Part shown: positions 18,033 to 26,831 of the stretch, piece after piece
Layout of the letters: each line of letters starts with the position of its first letter
Numbering within the stretch: the first letter of the stretch is position 1
NCBI RefSeq assembly: GCF_001280565.1
Contig: NZ_LGRO01000001.1
Coordinates: 868,001-932,000, forward strand
DNA length: 64,000 nucleotides
Direction of reading: 5' to 3'
Source: Sulfobacillus thermosulfidooxidans
GTDB taxonomy: Bacteria > Bacillota > Sulfobacillia > Sulfobacillales > Sulfobacillaceae
The notes under the pieces: generated by a model
Seen by the model: the letters and a program-made list of their open reading frames with translations, nothing else
What the model was told of the DNA's origin: nothing
Database searches by the model: none
Position numbers and translations under genes: made by a program

Positions 18033-19905
18033 GATTTTAGGTAGTCGATATGAAATCTTAGAGCGAATTGGACAAGGCGGTATGTCCTTAGTCTACCGAG
18101 CCCGTGATATTACGCTCAATCGCCTGGTTGCCGTGAAGATCCTCAAACATCAATGGGCTGAAGATGACGAAGTGGTGCATCGTTTCGATCAAGAGGCACG
18201 TGCCGCTGCTTCTTTAGTGAATCGTCATATTGTGCAAGTTTATGATGTCGGACGCGAAGATCCTGATATCCATTATATGGTTATGGAATTGGTATCGGGA
18301 GAAACATTACGCAATAAACTGGATCGGGATGCGCCTTTGTCTGTCGAATGTGCTTTACGCATTGCCGACCAAGTAGCGCAAGGATTAGAAGCCGCCCATG
18401 CCCAGAAGGTCGTTCACCGGGATATCAAACCGCAAAATATTCTAATTGCGGCTGATGGTACGGTGAAAGTGACGGATTTTGGCATTGCCTATGCAGCCAC
18501 ATCTGGTACGCTGGTGAATACGGGTTCACTGCTCGGAACCGTACAATATTTAAGTCCCGAACAGGCTCGGGGAAAACTTGTGGGACCCCAGTCTGATCTC
18601 TATTCCTTGGGGATTGTCTTATTTGAAATGTTAACGGGCCAATTACCGTTCGAAGCGGATAGCCCTATTGGTGTCGCCATTAAGCATCTTCAAGACGAAG
18701 CCCCTGATGTGACCACCTTGCGCCCAGATATTCCTCAGCCGGTGGCAAAGATTGTTCAGCGCGCATTATCAAAGGATCCCGCTGAACGGTATCAAAGTGC
18801 CAAAGCCATGCAACAAGACATTCAACGTGCCTTGCATGGGGAAGAGACAGCAATGCCAGAAGTCGCGACCAAACAACCAGGAATTGAACCACGATCGACT
18901 GATAAACGCCGGCGAAAATGGTTGCCATGGGCGATTGCTGCGCTGATTGTGGCCTTATTGGTCGGAACTGGTCTTTACGCGTTTGATCGCTGGATTTATA
19001 CCCCAGCGGTAACATTACCCAATGTTAAGGGAGAGCCCCTGAGTACGGCTCGGGCTAAGCTGGGGAAACTTGGTTTGACGGTAACAGTAGGGGGAAAGGC
19101 GCCGTCCTCGCATCTTCCCAAGGACTACATCTTGAACGAGATTCCGGCAGCAGGAACCCAGGTTAAAGCAGGGCAAAGTGTCGAAGTGATTTTATCAACC
19201 GGCCCTCAGCAAGTGCTGGTTCCCGATGTTAAAGGCGAAGATGTTTTTCAGGCGGTGCAAAACCTTAAGACGGAGGGGCTTACGGCCATAACGAAGCATC
19301 TCAAGAGTCACGCTGCCAAAGGGCAGGTGATTCGGCAGAGCCCTGCCCCTGGTACTAATTTGGCACAGGGACAGCCTGTGACCATTTGGGTGTCGGATGG
19401 ACCGCCAACCAGTAAGGAAATCATGCCGGATTTGGAAGGATTATCTGTTTCCCAAGCAGCTAGTTTGCTCATTGGGATGAATATTTCTGTCGGCACACCC
19501 ACATCAAGTTATAGCACGGAACCTGTGAATACGATTATTGATCAAAATCCTGAGCCGTATTCTTCACTGTCGAATGTGAGCCAAGTAAATGTCACAGTCT
19601 CCGAAGGACCAAGTCCTCAAAGTGCCAACCTGCCAAAAAACGTCACCGTGGCGACATGGCAAATTCCGAATAATGCACCGCCTAAGTCGCTCTTGAAAGT
19701 AGTGGTTACAGACAGTGCTGGCAACGAGGAGGTCATTTATCAGCAGGTGGATCCGGGCCAGCAAATTCAAATTCCGGTAACGTGGTATGGGACGCGCGGC
19801 CAATTGTTGGTATTTCTCAATGGGCAAGCACAAGCACCCCAGCCACTAACCGCAAACGGTAATACGACGAGTCCCGCTGTCGGGACAAGTACACCTCCCT
19901 CATAA
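18022..19905 (+). CDS. prkC: Membrane Ser/Thr kinase with PASTA repeats
   Basis: Hanks-type receptor kinase that senses muropeptides or lipid II and, in spore formers, contributes to germination and stationary-phase signalling. 627 residues from ATG 18022; GTG 18010 is an alternative. The kinase domain covers roughly residues 8-270: GQGGMSLVYRA loop, Lys in VAVKIL, HRDIKPQN with His132 and Asp134, and DFGIAYA. One transmembrane helix (WAIAALIVALLVGTGLYAF) follows a basic RRRKW stop-transfer. Outside are three PASTA repeats beginning TLPNVKGEPL, VLVPDVKGED and IMPDLEGLS, then a non-PASTA beta-rich C-terminal region and a Thr/Pro tail. Confidence 0.95.
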   Translation: MVGKILGSRYEILERIGQGGMSLVYRARDITLNRLVAVKILKHQWAEDDEVVHRFDQEARAAASLVNRHIVQVYDVGREDPDIHYMVMELVSGETLRNKLDRDAPLSVECALRIADQVAQGLEAAHAQKVVHRDIKPQNILIAADGTVKVTDFGIAYAATSGTLVNTGSLLGTVQYLSPEQARGKLVGPQSDLYSLGIVLFEMLTGQLPFEADSPIGVAIKHLQDEAPDVTTLRPDIPQPVAKIVQRALSKDPAERYQSAKAMQQDIQRALHGEETAMPEVATKQPGIEPRSTDKRRRKWLPWAIAALIVALLVGTGLYAFDRWIYTPAVTLPNVKGEPLSTARAKLGKLGLTVTVGGKAPSSHLPKDYILNEIPAAGTQVKAGQSVEVILSTGPQQVLVPDVKGEDVFQAVQNLKTEGLTAITKHLKSHAAKGQVIRQSPAPGTNLAQGQPVTIWVSDGPPTSKEIMPDLEGLSVSQAASLLIGMNISVGTPTSSYSTEPVNTIIDQNPEPYSSLSNVSQVNVTVSEGPSPQSANLPKNVTVATWQIPNNAPPKSLLKVVVTDSAGNEEVIYQQVDPGQQIQIPVTWYGTRGQLLVFLNGQAQAPQPLTANGNTTSPAVGTSTPPS

Positions 19906-19925
19906 GGAAAAAGGAGTCGTGACGT

Positions 19926-20783
19926 GTGCAGGGATTAGTCGTGTTGTTAGAGGCGAATCGTCCCACGGTGGAAACGGATGACGGACAACGGTTTTTGTGC
20001 TATTTACGAGGAAAAATTAAACGGGATGCTGGCCGTATTTTGGTCGGAGACCGGGTGGAGATCATGCCGACGGATCCGGGTGAGGCGATTATTACCAAAG
20101 TTTTGCCCCGGTCCCATTCACTCTTTCGTCCTCCTGTGGCTAATGTATCCGGGCTATTTGTCATTTTCAGCTTTACAGAACCCCGGGGCAGTTTGGAATT
20201 GCTGGATAAACGATTGGTGATGGCGCACATTTTAAATGTGGAAGCGGAAATTGTGGTAACGAAAACTGACTTAGTCGACAATCCCGAGAAATTAACCCGG
20301 TTTATGACGCTGTATCAAAATATTGGATACAGGGTTTGGGCTACGAGCGTGACAACGGGCGAAGGAATTCCGGCATTTTTGGAGGCACCCCGGACGGGAA
20401 TATGGGTTATGGTGGGCGAGAGTGGAGCGGGCAAATCGTCCCTGGCTAAAGCGCTGTTACCGCATGAAGACCTCTCTATTCAAGGATTAAGTCGAATTGG
20501 TCGCGGCCAACAAACTACGCGTTGGGTCCGTCTTTTGAAGACTCGGCAATTCTGGTTAGCGGATACTCCTGGCTATACCGCCTTAGATATGTCAGTTAAG
20601 GATCCGCAATTAATTCGGCAAGCGTTCTGGGAGTGGGATAACGCCTCCTGCCGTTTTCCTGGATGCTTTCATATTGACGAGCCTGGTTGTGATGTATTGC
20701 CGAAAGTGAGGCAAGGGATCTATGATCCTCTGCGTTATGAGCATTACCGCCTCATTCTTAGCCAATGGGTTAAACGGTATTAA
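19926..20783 (+). CDS. rsgA: Ribosome small-subunit GTPase A
   Basis: Circularly permuted GTPase that checks late 30S assembly. 285 residues: N-terminal OB fold, then the permuted order G4 (VTKTDLV), G1/P-loop (GESGAGKSSL), G3 (ADTPGYT), and a C-terminal zinc knuckle (Cys in ASCRFPGC, His in FHIDEPGC). GTG 19926 is preceded by AAGGAG. In Bacillus the order is prkC-rsgA-rpe-thiN-spoVM; here rpe and thiN are missing and spoVM follows after a small membrane gene. Confidence 0.95.
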   Translation: MQGLVVLLEANRPTVETDDGQRFLCYLRGKIKRDAGRILVGDRVEIMPTDPGEAIITKVLPRSHSLFRPPVANVSGLFVIFSFTEPRGSLELLDKRLVMAHILNVEAEIVVTKTDLVDNPEKLTRFMTLYQNIGYRVWATSVTTGEGIPAFLEAPRTGIWVMVGESGAGKSSLAKALLPHEDLSIQGLSRIGRGQQTTRWVRLLKTRQFWLADTPGYTALDMSVKDPQLIRQAFWEWDNASCRFPGCFHIDEPGCDVLPKVRQGIYDPLRYEHYRLILSQWVKRY

Positions 20784-20936
20784 GGCTGGATTAATTTACC
20801 AGGCCATAGACAGCCTACAATCTTGCAAAGATGACGACTCACTTATTCACCTTCTCGCATATCATGAAATGAGGCGCAAGACCTTCCTTATGATGTTCCA
20901 TTGCATTCGACGACTCACCTTTTCGACATGACGGGT

Positions 20937-20977
20937 TCATGCACCATTTGCGGAGGATTCCGTACCATGGTGAATGA
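20937..20977 (+). other. Structured leader before the small membrane protein/spoVM unit
   Basis: Near-perfect outer arms TCATGCACCAT (20937-20947) and ATGGTGAATGA (20967-20977), enclosing an inner CGGA/TCCG stem. No T-run follows. It ends 21 bp before the next ATG and immediately upstream of that gene's AAGGAGGTGA, so it may set translation or mRNA stability. The rest of the rsgA-to-20999 gap holds no supportable gene. Confidence 0.4.
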
Positions 20978-20998
20978 TCCGTGAAGGAGGTGAGAAGG

Positions 20999-21220
20999 AT
21001 GAGATATCGTCGTTATGCAATGGGGTCCCGACAGACATTGACGCGCCGATTAACAGGGGCTGGTTTATCATTGGCCGGTGGCATTATTGTTATCAAAGTG
21101 TTTCCTTTATGGATTTGGCCAGTCTTTGTGGGTTTATGGATGTTTTGGGCCGGGCTCGGGCCGGTATTAGTAGGAATTGGGCTCATTTGGTTAGGATGGA
21201 AGCTGTTATCTGGGTGGTAA
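20999..21220 (+). CDS. Small two-helix membrane protein
   Basis: 73 residues of unknown family. A basic, Arg-rich N-terminus (MRYRRYAMGSRQTLTRR) is followed by two hydrophobic segments rich in Gly, Leu, Ile and Trp (GLSLAGGIIVIKVFPLW and GLGPVLVGIGLIWLGWKLL), giving a likely N-in hairpin membrane topology. ATG 20999 follows an outstanding AAGGAGGTGAGAAGG. It lies directly upstream of spoVM, with 32 nt between its stop and the spoVM start, so a role at the forespore or another membrane during sporulation is possible but only inferred from position. Confidence 0.6.
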   Translation: MRYRRYAMGSRQTLTRRLTGAGLSLAGGIIVIKVFPLWIWPVFVGLWMFWAGLGPVLVGIGLIWLGWKLLSGW

Positions 21221-21252
21221 AGACAGGGCACAATGAGAAAGGACGGATGACA

Positions 21253-21342
21253 ATGCAGGTTCAAGTAGTGAAAGTTCCCCGATTTGTTGGCAAAATCCTA
21301 CAAGTGGTGTTAAGCTTTTGGGCTAAAGAAAAGAAATCATAA
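21253..21342 (+). CDS. spoVM: Stage V sporulation protein M (amphipathic coat anchor)
   Basis: A 29-codon gene, far below normal ORF cut-offs. SpoVM is a tiny amphipathic helix that marks the convex outer forespore membrane and recruits SpoIVA for coat assembly. The product has KVPRFVGKIL at residues 7-16, matching KLPKFLGGIV of Bacillus SpoVM with the functionally important Pro at position 9 when ATG 21253 is used. The tail is basic (AKEKKS). AAAGGA (21238-21243) fits ATG 21253 better than ATG 21247. Context is also right: in Bacillus spoVM lies after the prpC-prkC-rsgA block and next to rpmB, and both neighbours are here. The homology call rests on short motifs plus synteny. Confidence 0.85.
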   Translation: MQVQVVKVPRFVGKILQVVLSFWAKEKKS

Positions 21343-21353
21343 CTGAGGTGATT

Positions 21354-22226
21354 ATGACGGATTATCGACGTAAGGCGACGGCAGCCGATGGCACCATGCG
21401 AATCATTGTAGCAAACACGAAAGATACCGCGCTACAAGTTCAGCGTGTCCACCAAGCCTCCCCTGTGGCTGCCGCCGCCATGGGGCGGCTGTTAACAGCG
21501 GCAGCCCTTTTGGCCGCCGATTTTAAAGATGCAGCACTCGTTAAAGTGGAAGTAGATGGTGGGGGGCCATTAGGACGGGTTATTGCGGAAGCCCGGACTG
21601 GCGGCCGGGTGCGGGCACGCGCTGAACATCCTCATGTGACATTGCCACTGCGAAGTGATGGCAAATTAGCGGTCGGACAAGCTGTTGGCAGCGATGGCGT
21701 GTTTAAAGTGACGCGCGAGGAGCATAATGGCGTAATTTATCAGGGGCAAGTGGAATTGTTGAGCGGGGAAATTGGTCAAGATTTCGCCCAGTATTATACG
21801 CTTTCTGAACAGATTCCTAGCGCTGTGGCTTTGGGTGTTCTGATCGGCACGGATTCTTTTGTTCAAGCTGCTGGCGGTCTCGTTGTCCAGGCCTTGCCGG
21901 GTAGTGAGCCCTATATTGATGGTGTGAGTACGCGCTTTTCCCATTTGGACCACCTTAGCCACCGATTAGCAGAGGGGGAAATCCTTGAACAACTCGCTGA
22001 AGAGGTCATGGGTATTACTCTTCATTGGTACGATCCCGAGCCGATTTACTATCAGTGTGAGTGTAGCAAAACCCGGAGTCTGGAAATTTTATCCAGTTTA
22101 CCCCGGGGTGAAATTGAAGAACTTGTAAAAGATCAGGGGGCAGAAGTTGTCTGCCATTATTGCCACACCGCTTATCAATTTTCCCAAAGTGATATTGAGA
22201 AATTGCTGGACCGGGCGATAGATTAG
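21354..22226 (+). CDS. hslO: Redox-regulated chaperone Hsp33
   Basis: Cytosolic holdase activated by oxidation. 290 residues from ATG 21354 (GAGGTG 21345-21350 precedes it). The N-terminal fold is visible in [20 protein letters not shown], and [12 protein letters not shown] and [11 protein letters not shown] are conserved core segments. The C-terminal zinc switch is complete: Cys pair in YQCECSKTR and Cys pair in [10 protein letters not shown]. It lies 11 nt after spoVM, probably co-transcribed, and its stop overlaps the convergent rpmB stop by 4 nt. Confidence 0.95.
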   Translation: MTDYRRKATAADGTMRIIVANTKDTALQVQRVHQASPVAAAAMGRLLTAAALLAADFKDAALVKVEVDGGGPLGRVIAEARTGGRVRARAEHPHVTLPLRSDGKLAVGQAVGSDGVFKVTREEHNGVIYQGQVELLSGEIGQDFAQYYTLSEQIPSAVALGVLIGTDSFVQAAGGLVVQALPGSEPYIDGVSTRFSHLDHLSHRLAEGEILEQLAEEVMGITLHWYDPEPIYYQCECSKTRSLEILSSLPRGEIEELVKDQGAEVVCHYCHTAYQFSQSDIEKLLDRAID

Positions 22227-22414
22227 ATTGCTCGGTCTACGCGTCCGGAGCGTAAGCAGCGTGTGCACACATAAATCCGTTGGACTTTACCATTAACCCG
22301 AGCACGAACGTGTTGGATATTGGGTTTCCATACCCGTCGCGTCTTATGATGGGAATGGCTAACGTTATTTCCATGTACGGTATGCTTCCCGCAAACCTCA
22401 CAGCGATACGCCAT
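22223..22414 (-). CDS. rpmB: Large-subunit ribosomal protein bL28
   Basis: 63 residues. Starts [21 protein letters not shown], the typical bL28 N-terminus, then RRVWKPNIQ and [12 protein letters not shown]. It retains two CxxC pairs, so it is the zinc-binding form. ATG 22414 is preceded by CGAGGAGG on the reverse strand; the in-frame ATG 22441 lies upstream of this site and is rejected. It is divergent from the Asp23 gene across an 87-bp gap, as rpmB and yloU are in Bacillus, and convergent with hslO. Confidence 0.95.
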   Translation of the reverse strand: MAYRCEVCGKHTVHGNNVSHSHHKTRRVWKPNIQHVRARVNGKVQRIYVCTRCLRSGRVDRAI

Positions 22415-22501
22415 TACGGAACCTCCTCGATGCCATGACATTCCTTGCTATGGTAACATAGGGACAAGTGAACTGCAAGAACAAAACGAGGAGGCTAAGC
22501 C

Positions 22502-22867
22502 ATGGAAAGACGCACCGAATATGGGACGTTAGCGATTAACGATGAGGTGCTTGCAGCCATTGTTCAATCGGCTGTTCTTGAGATGCCTGGAGTTGCCGAT
22601 GTGGGGACGTTTGGCTTGGGAGAGGGTCTTACCGAGTTGATCAAAAAAGACACGGCAACACGGGGAGTAACCTTTCAAGACACGGATCAAGGACTCGTTG
22701 TAGAAATTGCCGTGGTCGTGGACTATGGAGAACGCATTCCCGTGCTGGGACGCCGAATTGTAAACCGGATTAGCCAAGCCTTATCCGATGCGGTTTCGAT
22801 TCGCCCGGCTAAAGTTGTGGTCGAAGTGCAAGGCATTCGCTCCGGTACTCCCGAGTCTACCCATTAA
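22502..22867 (+). CDS. Asp23/Gls24-family envelope protein
   Basis: 121-residue Asp23 domain protein (YloU-like) of the Gram-positive envelope-stress family, usually peripheral to the membrane. Visible motifs are GTLAINDEVLAAIVQSAVLEMPGV, VEIAVVVDYGERIP and VEVQGIR. GAGGAGGC precedes ATG 22502. In Bacillus the next gene is the fatty-acid kinase subunit fakA (yloV) before recG; here recG follows directly 37 bp downstream, so fakA is displaced or absent. Confidence 0.9.
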   Translation: MERRTEYGTLAINDEVLAAIVQSAVLEMPGVADVGTFGLGEGLTELIKKDTATRGVTFQDTDQGLVVEIAVVVDYGERIPVLGRRIVNRISQALSDAVSIRPAKVVVEVQGIRSGTPESTH

Positions 22868-22904
22868 AAGGGAAACTGGCGGAATTGTAGGAGGGATTTG
22901 TGGC

Positions 22905-24977
22905 GTGGCAAAAAGCCGAATGACCCATTCGGTACCTTTGGGGCCAGGCGATGCGGTCACTAAATGGCCCGGGATAGGGGAAACACGGGCGCAAGAATTA
23001 GAAAATCTTGGGGTGAAAACAATTGAAGAACTCCTAGGTCTGTGGCCTCACCGTCATGAAGATCGCTCTGTCATGACTCCATTGTGGATGCTCCAAGACG
23101 GTGAGAGCGTAACCGTCCAAGGAACCATTCAAAACGCACAGTATGATCCCATTAAAAAGATATTGCGTGTGCAGATTCAAGAGGGACATACGTCATTAAC
23201 GGCTATCTTTTTCCATGCGAGCTGGTTGAAACGTCAATTTGAACCGGGATGCACGGCGATTTTCAGCGGTAAAGCCGAGCGACGCGGCCATCAGTTAAGC
23301 ATGGCCCATCCTGACTTTCAAGTGATGACTTCAGACCGGGAACCACTGTTAGGTTTGGTGCCAATTTATCCCTTATCAGGGTCTTTAAAACAGGTATTTA
23401 TGCAGCGACTTATGCGGGACATCGTTCCTCGCTTTGCCCCACAACTTCCTGATCCCTTGCCTCCGTCGATACAAGAGCAAGAAGGCTTGATCTCACGCCC
23501 GGAAGCAATTTTGCATCAGCATTTTCCACCCAGTACGCTTGCACTGGAAGCGTCTCGCAAACGACTCGTGTTTGACGAATTTTTACGTATGGCTTTGGCA
23601 GTGTTGTTGATGCATCAAGTCGATCCGCATGTGCCCGGTATGGTGCAAAAGCCTGACGGACCCTTGGTGCAGCAATTCTTAGCGTCCCTTCCCTTTTCCT
23701 TAACCGATGGGCAAAAACAGGCATGGAGCGAGATTCAACATGATTTACGGCAGCCAACACCTATGGCCCGGCTTTTGCAAGGCGATGTGGGATCCGGGAA
23801 AACGGTCATTGCTATTTTGACCATGTTGGCTGCGGTGGACGCCGGCCACCAGGCGGCTTTTATGGCACCCACCGAATTGTTGGCGGAGCAGCAGTGGCTT
23901 GTGCTGCAAAATTTTCTTCGTCCTTTGGGGCTTTCTGTTGCTTTGTTAACGGGCAAGGACAGGCATGCAGATACTTACCGGGAAGCATTGAAAGCGGGAA
24001 GCATTCCACTTGTGGTCGGAACCCAGGCATTAATTGGTGACCGTGTGGAATTTCAACGATTGGGCGTGGTTGTCGTCGATGAGCAACATCGGTTTGGGGT
24101 AAAGCAACGTGCTCGCTTATCCTTGAAAGGCGAATACCCAGATATGTTGGTGATGACTGCAACACCTATTCCTCGTACTTTGGCTCTCACAGTCTATGGC
24201 GATTTGCAAGTATCAGAGGTGAAGGGTCTACCACCGGGACGAAAACCTGTGGAAACTATTCATTTATCGCACAAGGATCGGCGTATAGCCTATCAACGCG
24301 TGATGGCGGCTGTCAAACGTGGCGAACAAGCTTATGTTGTCTGTCCTCTAGTAGGCGGTGATGATGAAGAAAGTCAGGCAAAAGCTGCGGTGGATTTGGC
24401 CCTGGGCATGAAAAAAATTCCTGGATGGCGTATTGGTTTATTGCATGGCAAGATGCATTCCAAAGATAAGACACGCATTATGGAACAGTTCCGCCAAGGT
24501 GACATTGATGTCTTGGTTGCAACCACTATTGTGGAGGTCGGTGTTGATGTCCCTAATGCAACTATTATGGTCATTGAAGAAGCTGATCGGTTTGGATTAG
24601 CCCAATTACACCAGTTGCGTGGACGAGTGGGACGGGGGGCTAAGCCGGCAACGTGCTTTCTGATTGCCGATCCCAAAACGGATCAAGCCCGAGAACGCCT
24701 GGAGGCTATGGTCCGTTTTCATGAGGGACTGAAATTAGCGGAAGAAGATTTGCGTCTACGTGGTCCAGGAGAAATTTTAGGGATGCGCCAACATGGTTTA
24801 ACAGGATTTCAATTGGCCGATCCTCTTAAAGATTTAGACTTGTTGCAGCGAGCCCGTCTGGTGGCACGAGAAATCATACGCTCCGATCCCCAATTAGTGA
24901 AGCCTGAGCACCAAGCATTGCGGACATGGGTTCTAGATGCGATGGACGACGGTGTCCCTTCACAAGTTTTGCATTAA
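22905..24977 (+). CDS. recG: ATP-dependent DNA helicase RecG
   Basis: Branch-migrating helicase for replication-fork repair. 690 residues from GTG 22905, chosen because GGAGGG (22890-22895) is 9 nt upstream. An earlier in-frame ATG at 22788 lies inside the Asp23 gene. The N-terminal wedge/OB domain (VTVQGTIQNAQ) is followed by Walker A GDVGSGKTVIA, the DEQHRFGVKQR box, TATPIPRTLA, and C-terminal helicase motifs VVEVGVDVPNAT (with Ile-Val before it) and QLHQLRGRVGRG. The TRG-type C-terminal region is intact (LRLRGPGEILGMRQHG). Confidence 0.96.
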   Translation: MAKSRMTHSVPLGPGDAVTKWPGIGETRAQELENLGVKTIEELLGLWPHRHEDRSVMTPLWMLQDGESVTVQGTIQNAQYDPIKKILRVQIQEGHTSLTAIFFHASWLKRQFEPGCTAIFSGKAERRGHQLSMAHPDFQVMTSDREPLLGLVPIYPLSGSLKQVFMQRLMRDIVPRFAPQLPDPLPPSIQEQEGLISRPEAILHQHFPPSTLALEASRKRLVFDEFLRMALAVLLMHQVDPHVPGMVQKPDGPLVQQFLASLPFSLTDGQKQAWSEIQHDLRQPTPMARLLQGDVGSGKTVIAILTMLAAVDAGHQAAFMAPTELLAEQQWLVLQNFLRPLGLSVALLTGKDRHADTYREALKAGSIPLVVGTQALIGDRVEFQRLGVVVVDEQHRFGVKQRARLSLKGEYPDMLVMTATPIPRTLALTVYGDLQVSEVKGLPPGRKPVETIHLSHKDRRIAYQRVMAAVKRGEQAYVVCPLVGGDDEESQAKAAVDLALGMKKIPGWRIGLLHGKMHSKDKTRIMEQFRQGDIDVLVATTIVEVGVDVPNATIMVIEEADRFGLAQLHQLRGRVGRGAKPATCFLIADPKTDQARERLEAMVRFHEGLKLAEEDLRLRGPGEILGMRQHGLTGFQLADPLKDLDLLQRARLVAREIIRSDPQLVKPEHQALRTWVLDAMDDGVPSQVLH

Positions 24978-25035
24978 GTGGCATTATATGAAATTCATTT
25001 TCTGGGAGTTCTTGAGTTTGTTTTGTATTGGCCCA

Positions 25036-25064
25036 TTGACAGAAATTTTACGGATGGATAAAAT
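25036..25064 (+). promoter_or_regulatory. Sigma-A promoter of the trp operon leader
   Basis: TTGACA (25036-25041), exactly 17-nt spacer, TAAAAT (25059-25064), about 20 bp before the start of the T-box stem I. Near-consensus and correctly placed. Confidence 0.8.
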
Positions 25065-25084
25065 GAAAAAAGAAATCATAAAAA

Positions 25085-25360
25085 TGTGTTTGCGATGATT
25101 GGGAAGAGTATCGGTATGCAACCTTTTTAGCGAGCCGGCGTGGGTGCAAGGTCGGTAAGGGGAGTACATGAGAATGGGCCCAGGAGCTGCCAACCGAATT
25201 GTCGAGTAGGCTTGGCCGGGTTCTTCTACCGTTATCATAGAAGCCATATCGGTGATTTCGCCTGTATGGAAAATAAGAGACTGGATTGTTCAGTCTAAAT
25301 TAGGGTGGCACCACGGAGAAACCTTCGTCCCTTGTATTGGGATGGAAGGTTATTTTTTTT
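25085..25360 (+). promoter_or_regulatory. T-box leader, probably tRNA-Trp responsive
   Basis: T-box element controlling trpE by sensing uncharged tRNA. Stem I opens with GATGATTGGGAAGAGTA. The candidate specifier TGG (Trp) is at 25175-25177 in GAGAATGGGCCCAG, where CCCA can pair with the 5' TGGG. The conserved T-box AGGGTGGCACCACGG is at 25302-25316. A terminator follows: AACCTTC (25319-25325) with GAAGGTT (25345-25351) and an 8-T run. The antiterminator bulge TGGC would pair with GCCA, i.e. discriminator G73 as in bacterial tRNA-Trp, which supports the specifier assignment independently. Confidence 0.88.
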
Positions 25361-25391
25361 ATGTAAGCAACATGAAAGGATGAGCCGGCTG

Positions 25392-26831
25392 ATGGACCGA
25401 ATAGGCCACAATGCATTATGGGACAGTCCGGATTGCGAACACATTGCTATTGTTAGAAATTTTGCGGTGGATCAAATTACCCCAATCTCGGCATTTTTAC
25501 GGCTGCGTCCGTTTGGGGCACACACCCTTTTGGAAAGTGTTGAAGGCGACGATAAGGTTGCACGGTATTCGTTTATTGCTATTGGTGAATGGGCGCGTTT
25601 ACTAGAAGCTGATGGTCAAGCGGTGTTGGTCGGTCCTGAAGGTACCGAAGTTTCTAATGATCCATTAGAGCTCATTCGTCGTCAACAACAGCGCCAACGC
25701 ATTGCAGTGCCGCAGGAGATTGAATGGCCGTTTGTTGGCGGAGCGATTGGATATTTCGGATATGACTGGATAAGGCGGTTGGAAAAATTGCCGCGGCGGC
25801 ACGCTAAACGGGGTCCAGATTGGGAGTGGGTCTGGCCGAAAGCGGTTATTGCGTTCGATCACCGCAAGCAACAAGTCGCGGTGATAGTCGAATCATTACG
25901 CGATCAAATGGATCAAGCATTTACCCGGATGGAAATTCTCGTCGATGCATTACGTCAGCCGCTGATGTTGGCTGAACCTCATGTCAGACAATTAACGCCA
26001 ATTAAGTCAAATATGACGCGTGAATATTATAACCAGATGATAAAGCGGGCCAAAGACTATATCTTAGCCGGTGACATCTTTCAAGTGGTATTGTCCCAAA
26101 CTTTATCGACCCATATCTCGGGCGATCCATTTTCGCTATATCGGAAATTACGTCATATCAATCCCTCGCCTTACTTATTCTATTTAGAAACCCCGCGGCG
26201 GACACTGGCTGGATCTTCCCCTGAAGCCTTAGTGCGCGTGACCAATCATGTGGCTTCGAATCGACCTATTGCGGGGACGCGAAAGCGCGGGGCGAATGCA
26301 GCGGAGGACGAGCGATTATGGAATGAGTTAATTGCTGATCCCAAAGAAAAAGCCGAGCACGTGATGCTTGTCGATCTGGCTCGTAATGATTTGGGGCGGG
26401 TTTGCGAATATGGCTCTGTAACCGTATCCCAATTTATGACCAAGGAAATCTATTCTCATGTGATGCACATTGTCTCGGAAGTGCAAGGACATCTCAAACC
26501 GCAATATGACGCCCTCGATGCTTTAGCGGCATGTTTTCCCGCGGGCACGTTAACAGGCGCTCCAAAAATCCGGGCAATGGAAATCATTGAAGAATTAGAG
26601 CCTGAGGCTCGGGGAGCCTATGGCGGTATTGTGGGGTATCTATCCCACCGGGGCGATCTCGATGCCTGTATTACTATTCGCACACTAGATGTGATGGGAG
26701 ACACGGTGTCGGTCCAAGCTGGGGGCGGCATTGTTGCTGACTCGCAAGTGGAATTTGAATTTCAGGAATCGATGAATAAAGCGGCGGCAGCTCTTTCTGT
26801 GTTACATGCCACTGAGGAGGAATGGCTGTGA
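25392..26831 (+). CDS. trpE: Anthranilate synthase component I
   Basis: Converts chorismate and ammonia to anthranilate, the first committed step of tryptophan synthesis. About 479 residues. Conserved C-terminal chorismate-binding motifs: GDIFQVVLSQ, PIAGTRKRG, HVMLVDLARNDLGRV, and FPAGTLTGAPKIRAMEIIEELE. The N-terminal LLES segment (HTLLESVEGDD) is part of the Trp feedback site in the family. Start ATG 25392 is preferred because AAAGGA (25375-25380) overlaps the alternative ATG 25380. The frame extends upstream through the T-box terminator, which cannot be coding. The stop overlaps trpG as GTGA. Confidence 0.95.
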   Translation: MDRIGHNALWDSPDCEHIAIVRNFAVDQITPISAFLRLRPFGAHTLLESVEGDDKVARYSFIAIGEWARLLEADGQAVLVGPEGTEVSNDPLELIRRQQQRQRIAVPQEIEWPFVGGAIGYFGYDWIRRLEKLPRRHAKRGPDWEWVWPKAVIAFDHRKQQVAVIVESLRDQMDQAFTRMEILVDALRQPLMLAEPHVRQLTPIKSNMTREYYNQMIKRAKDYILAGDIFQVVLSQTLSTHISGDPFSLYRKLRHINPSPYLFYLETPRRTLAGSSPEALVRVTNHVASNRPIAGTRKRGANAAEDERLWNELIADPKEKAEHVMLVDLARNDLGRVCEYGSVTVSQFMTKEIYSHVMHIVSEVQGHLKPQYDALDALAACFPAGTLTGAPKIRAMEIIEELEPEARGAYGGIVGYLSHRGDLDACITIRTLDVMGDTVSVQAGGGIVADSQVEFEFQESMNKAAAALSVLHATEEEWL

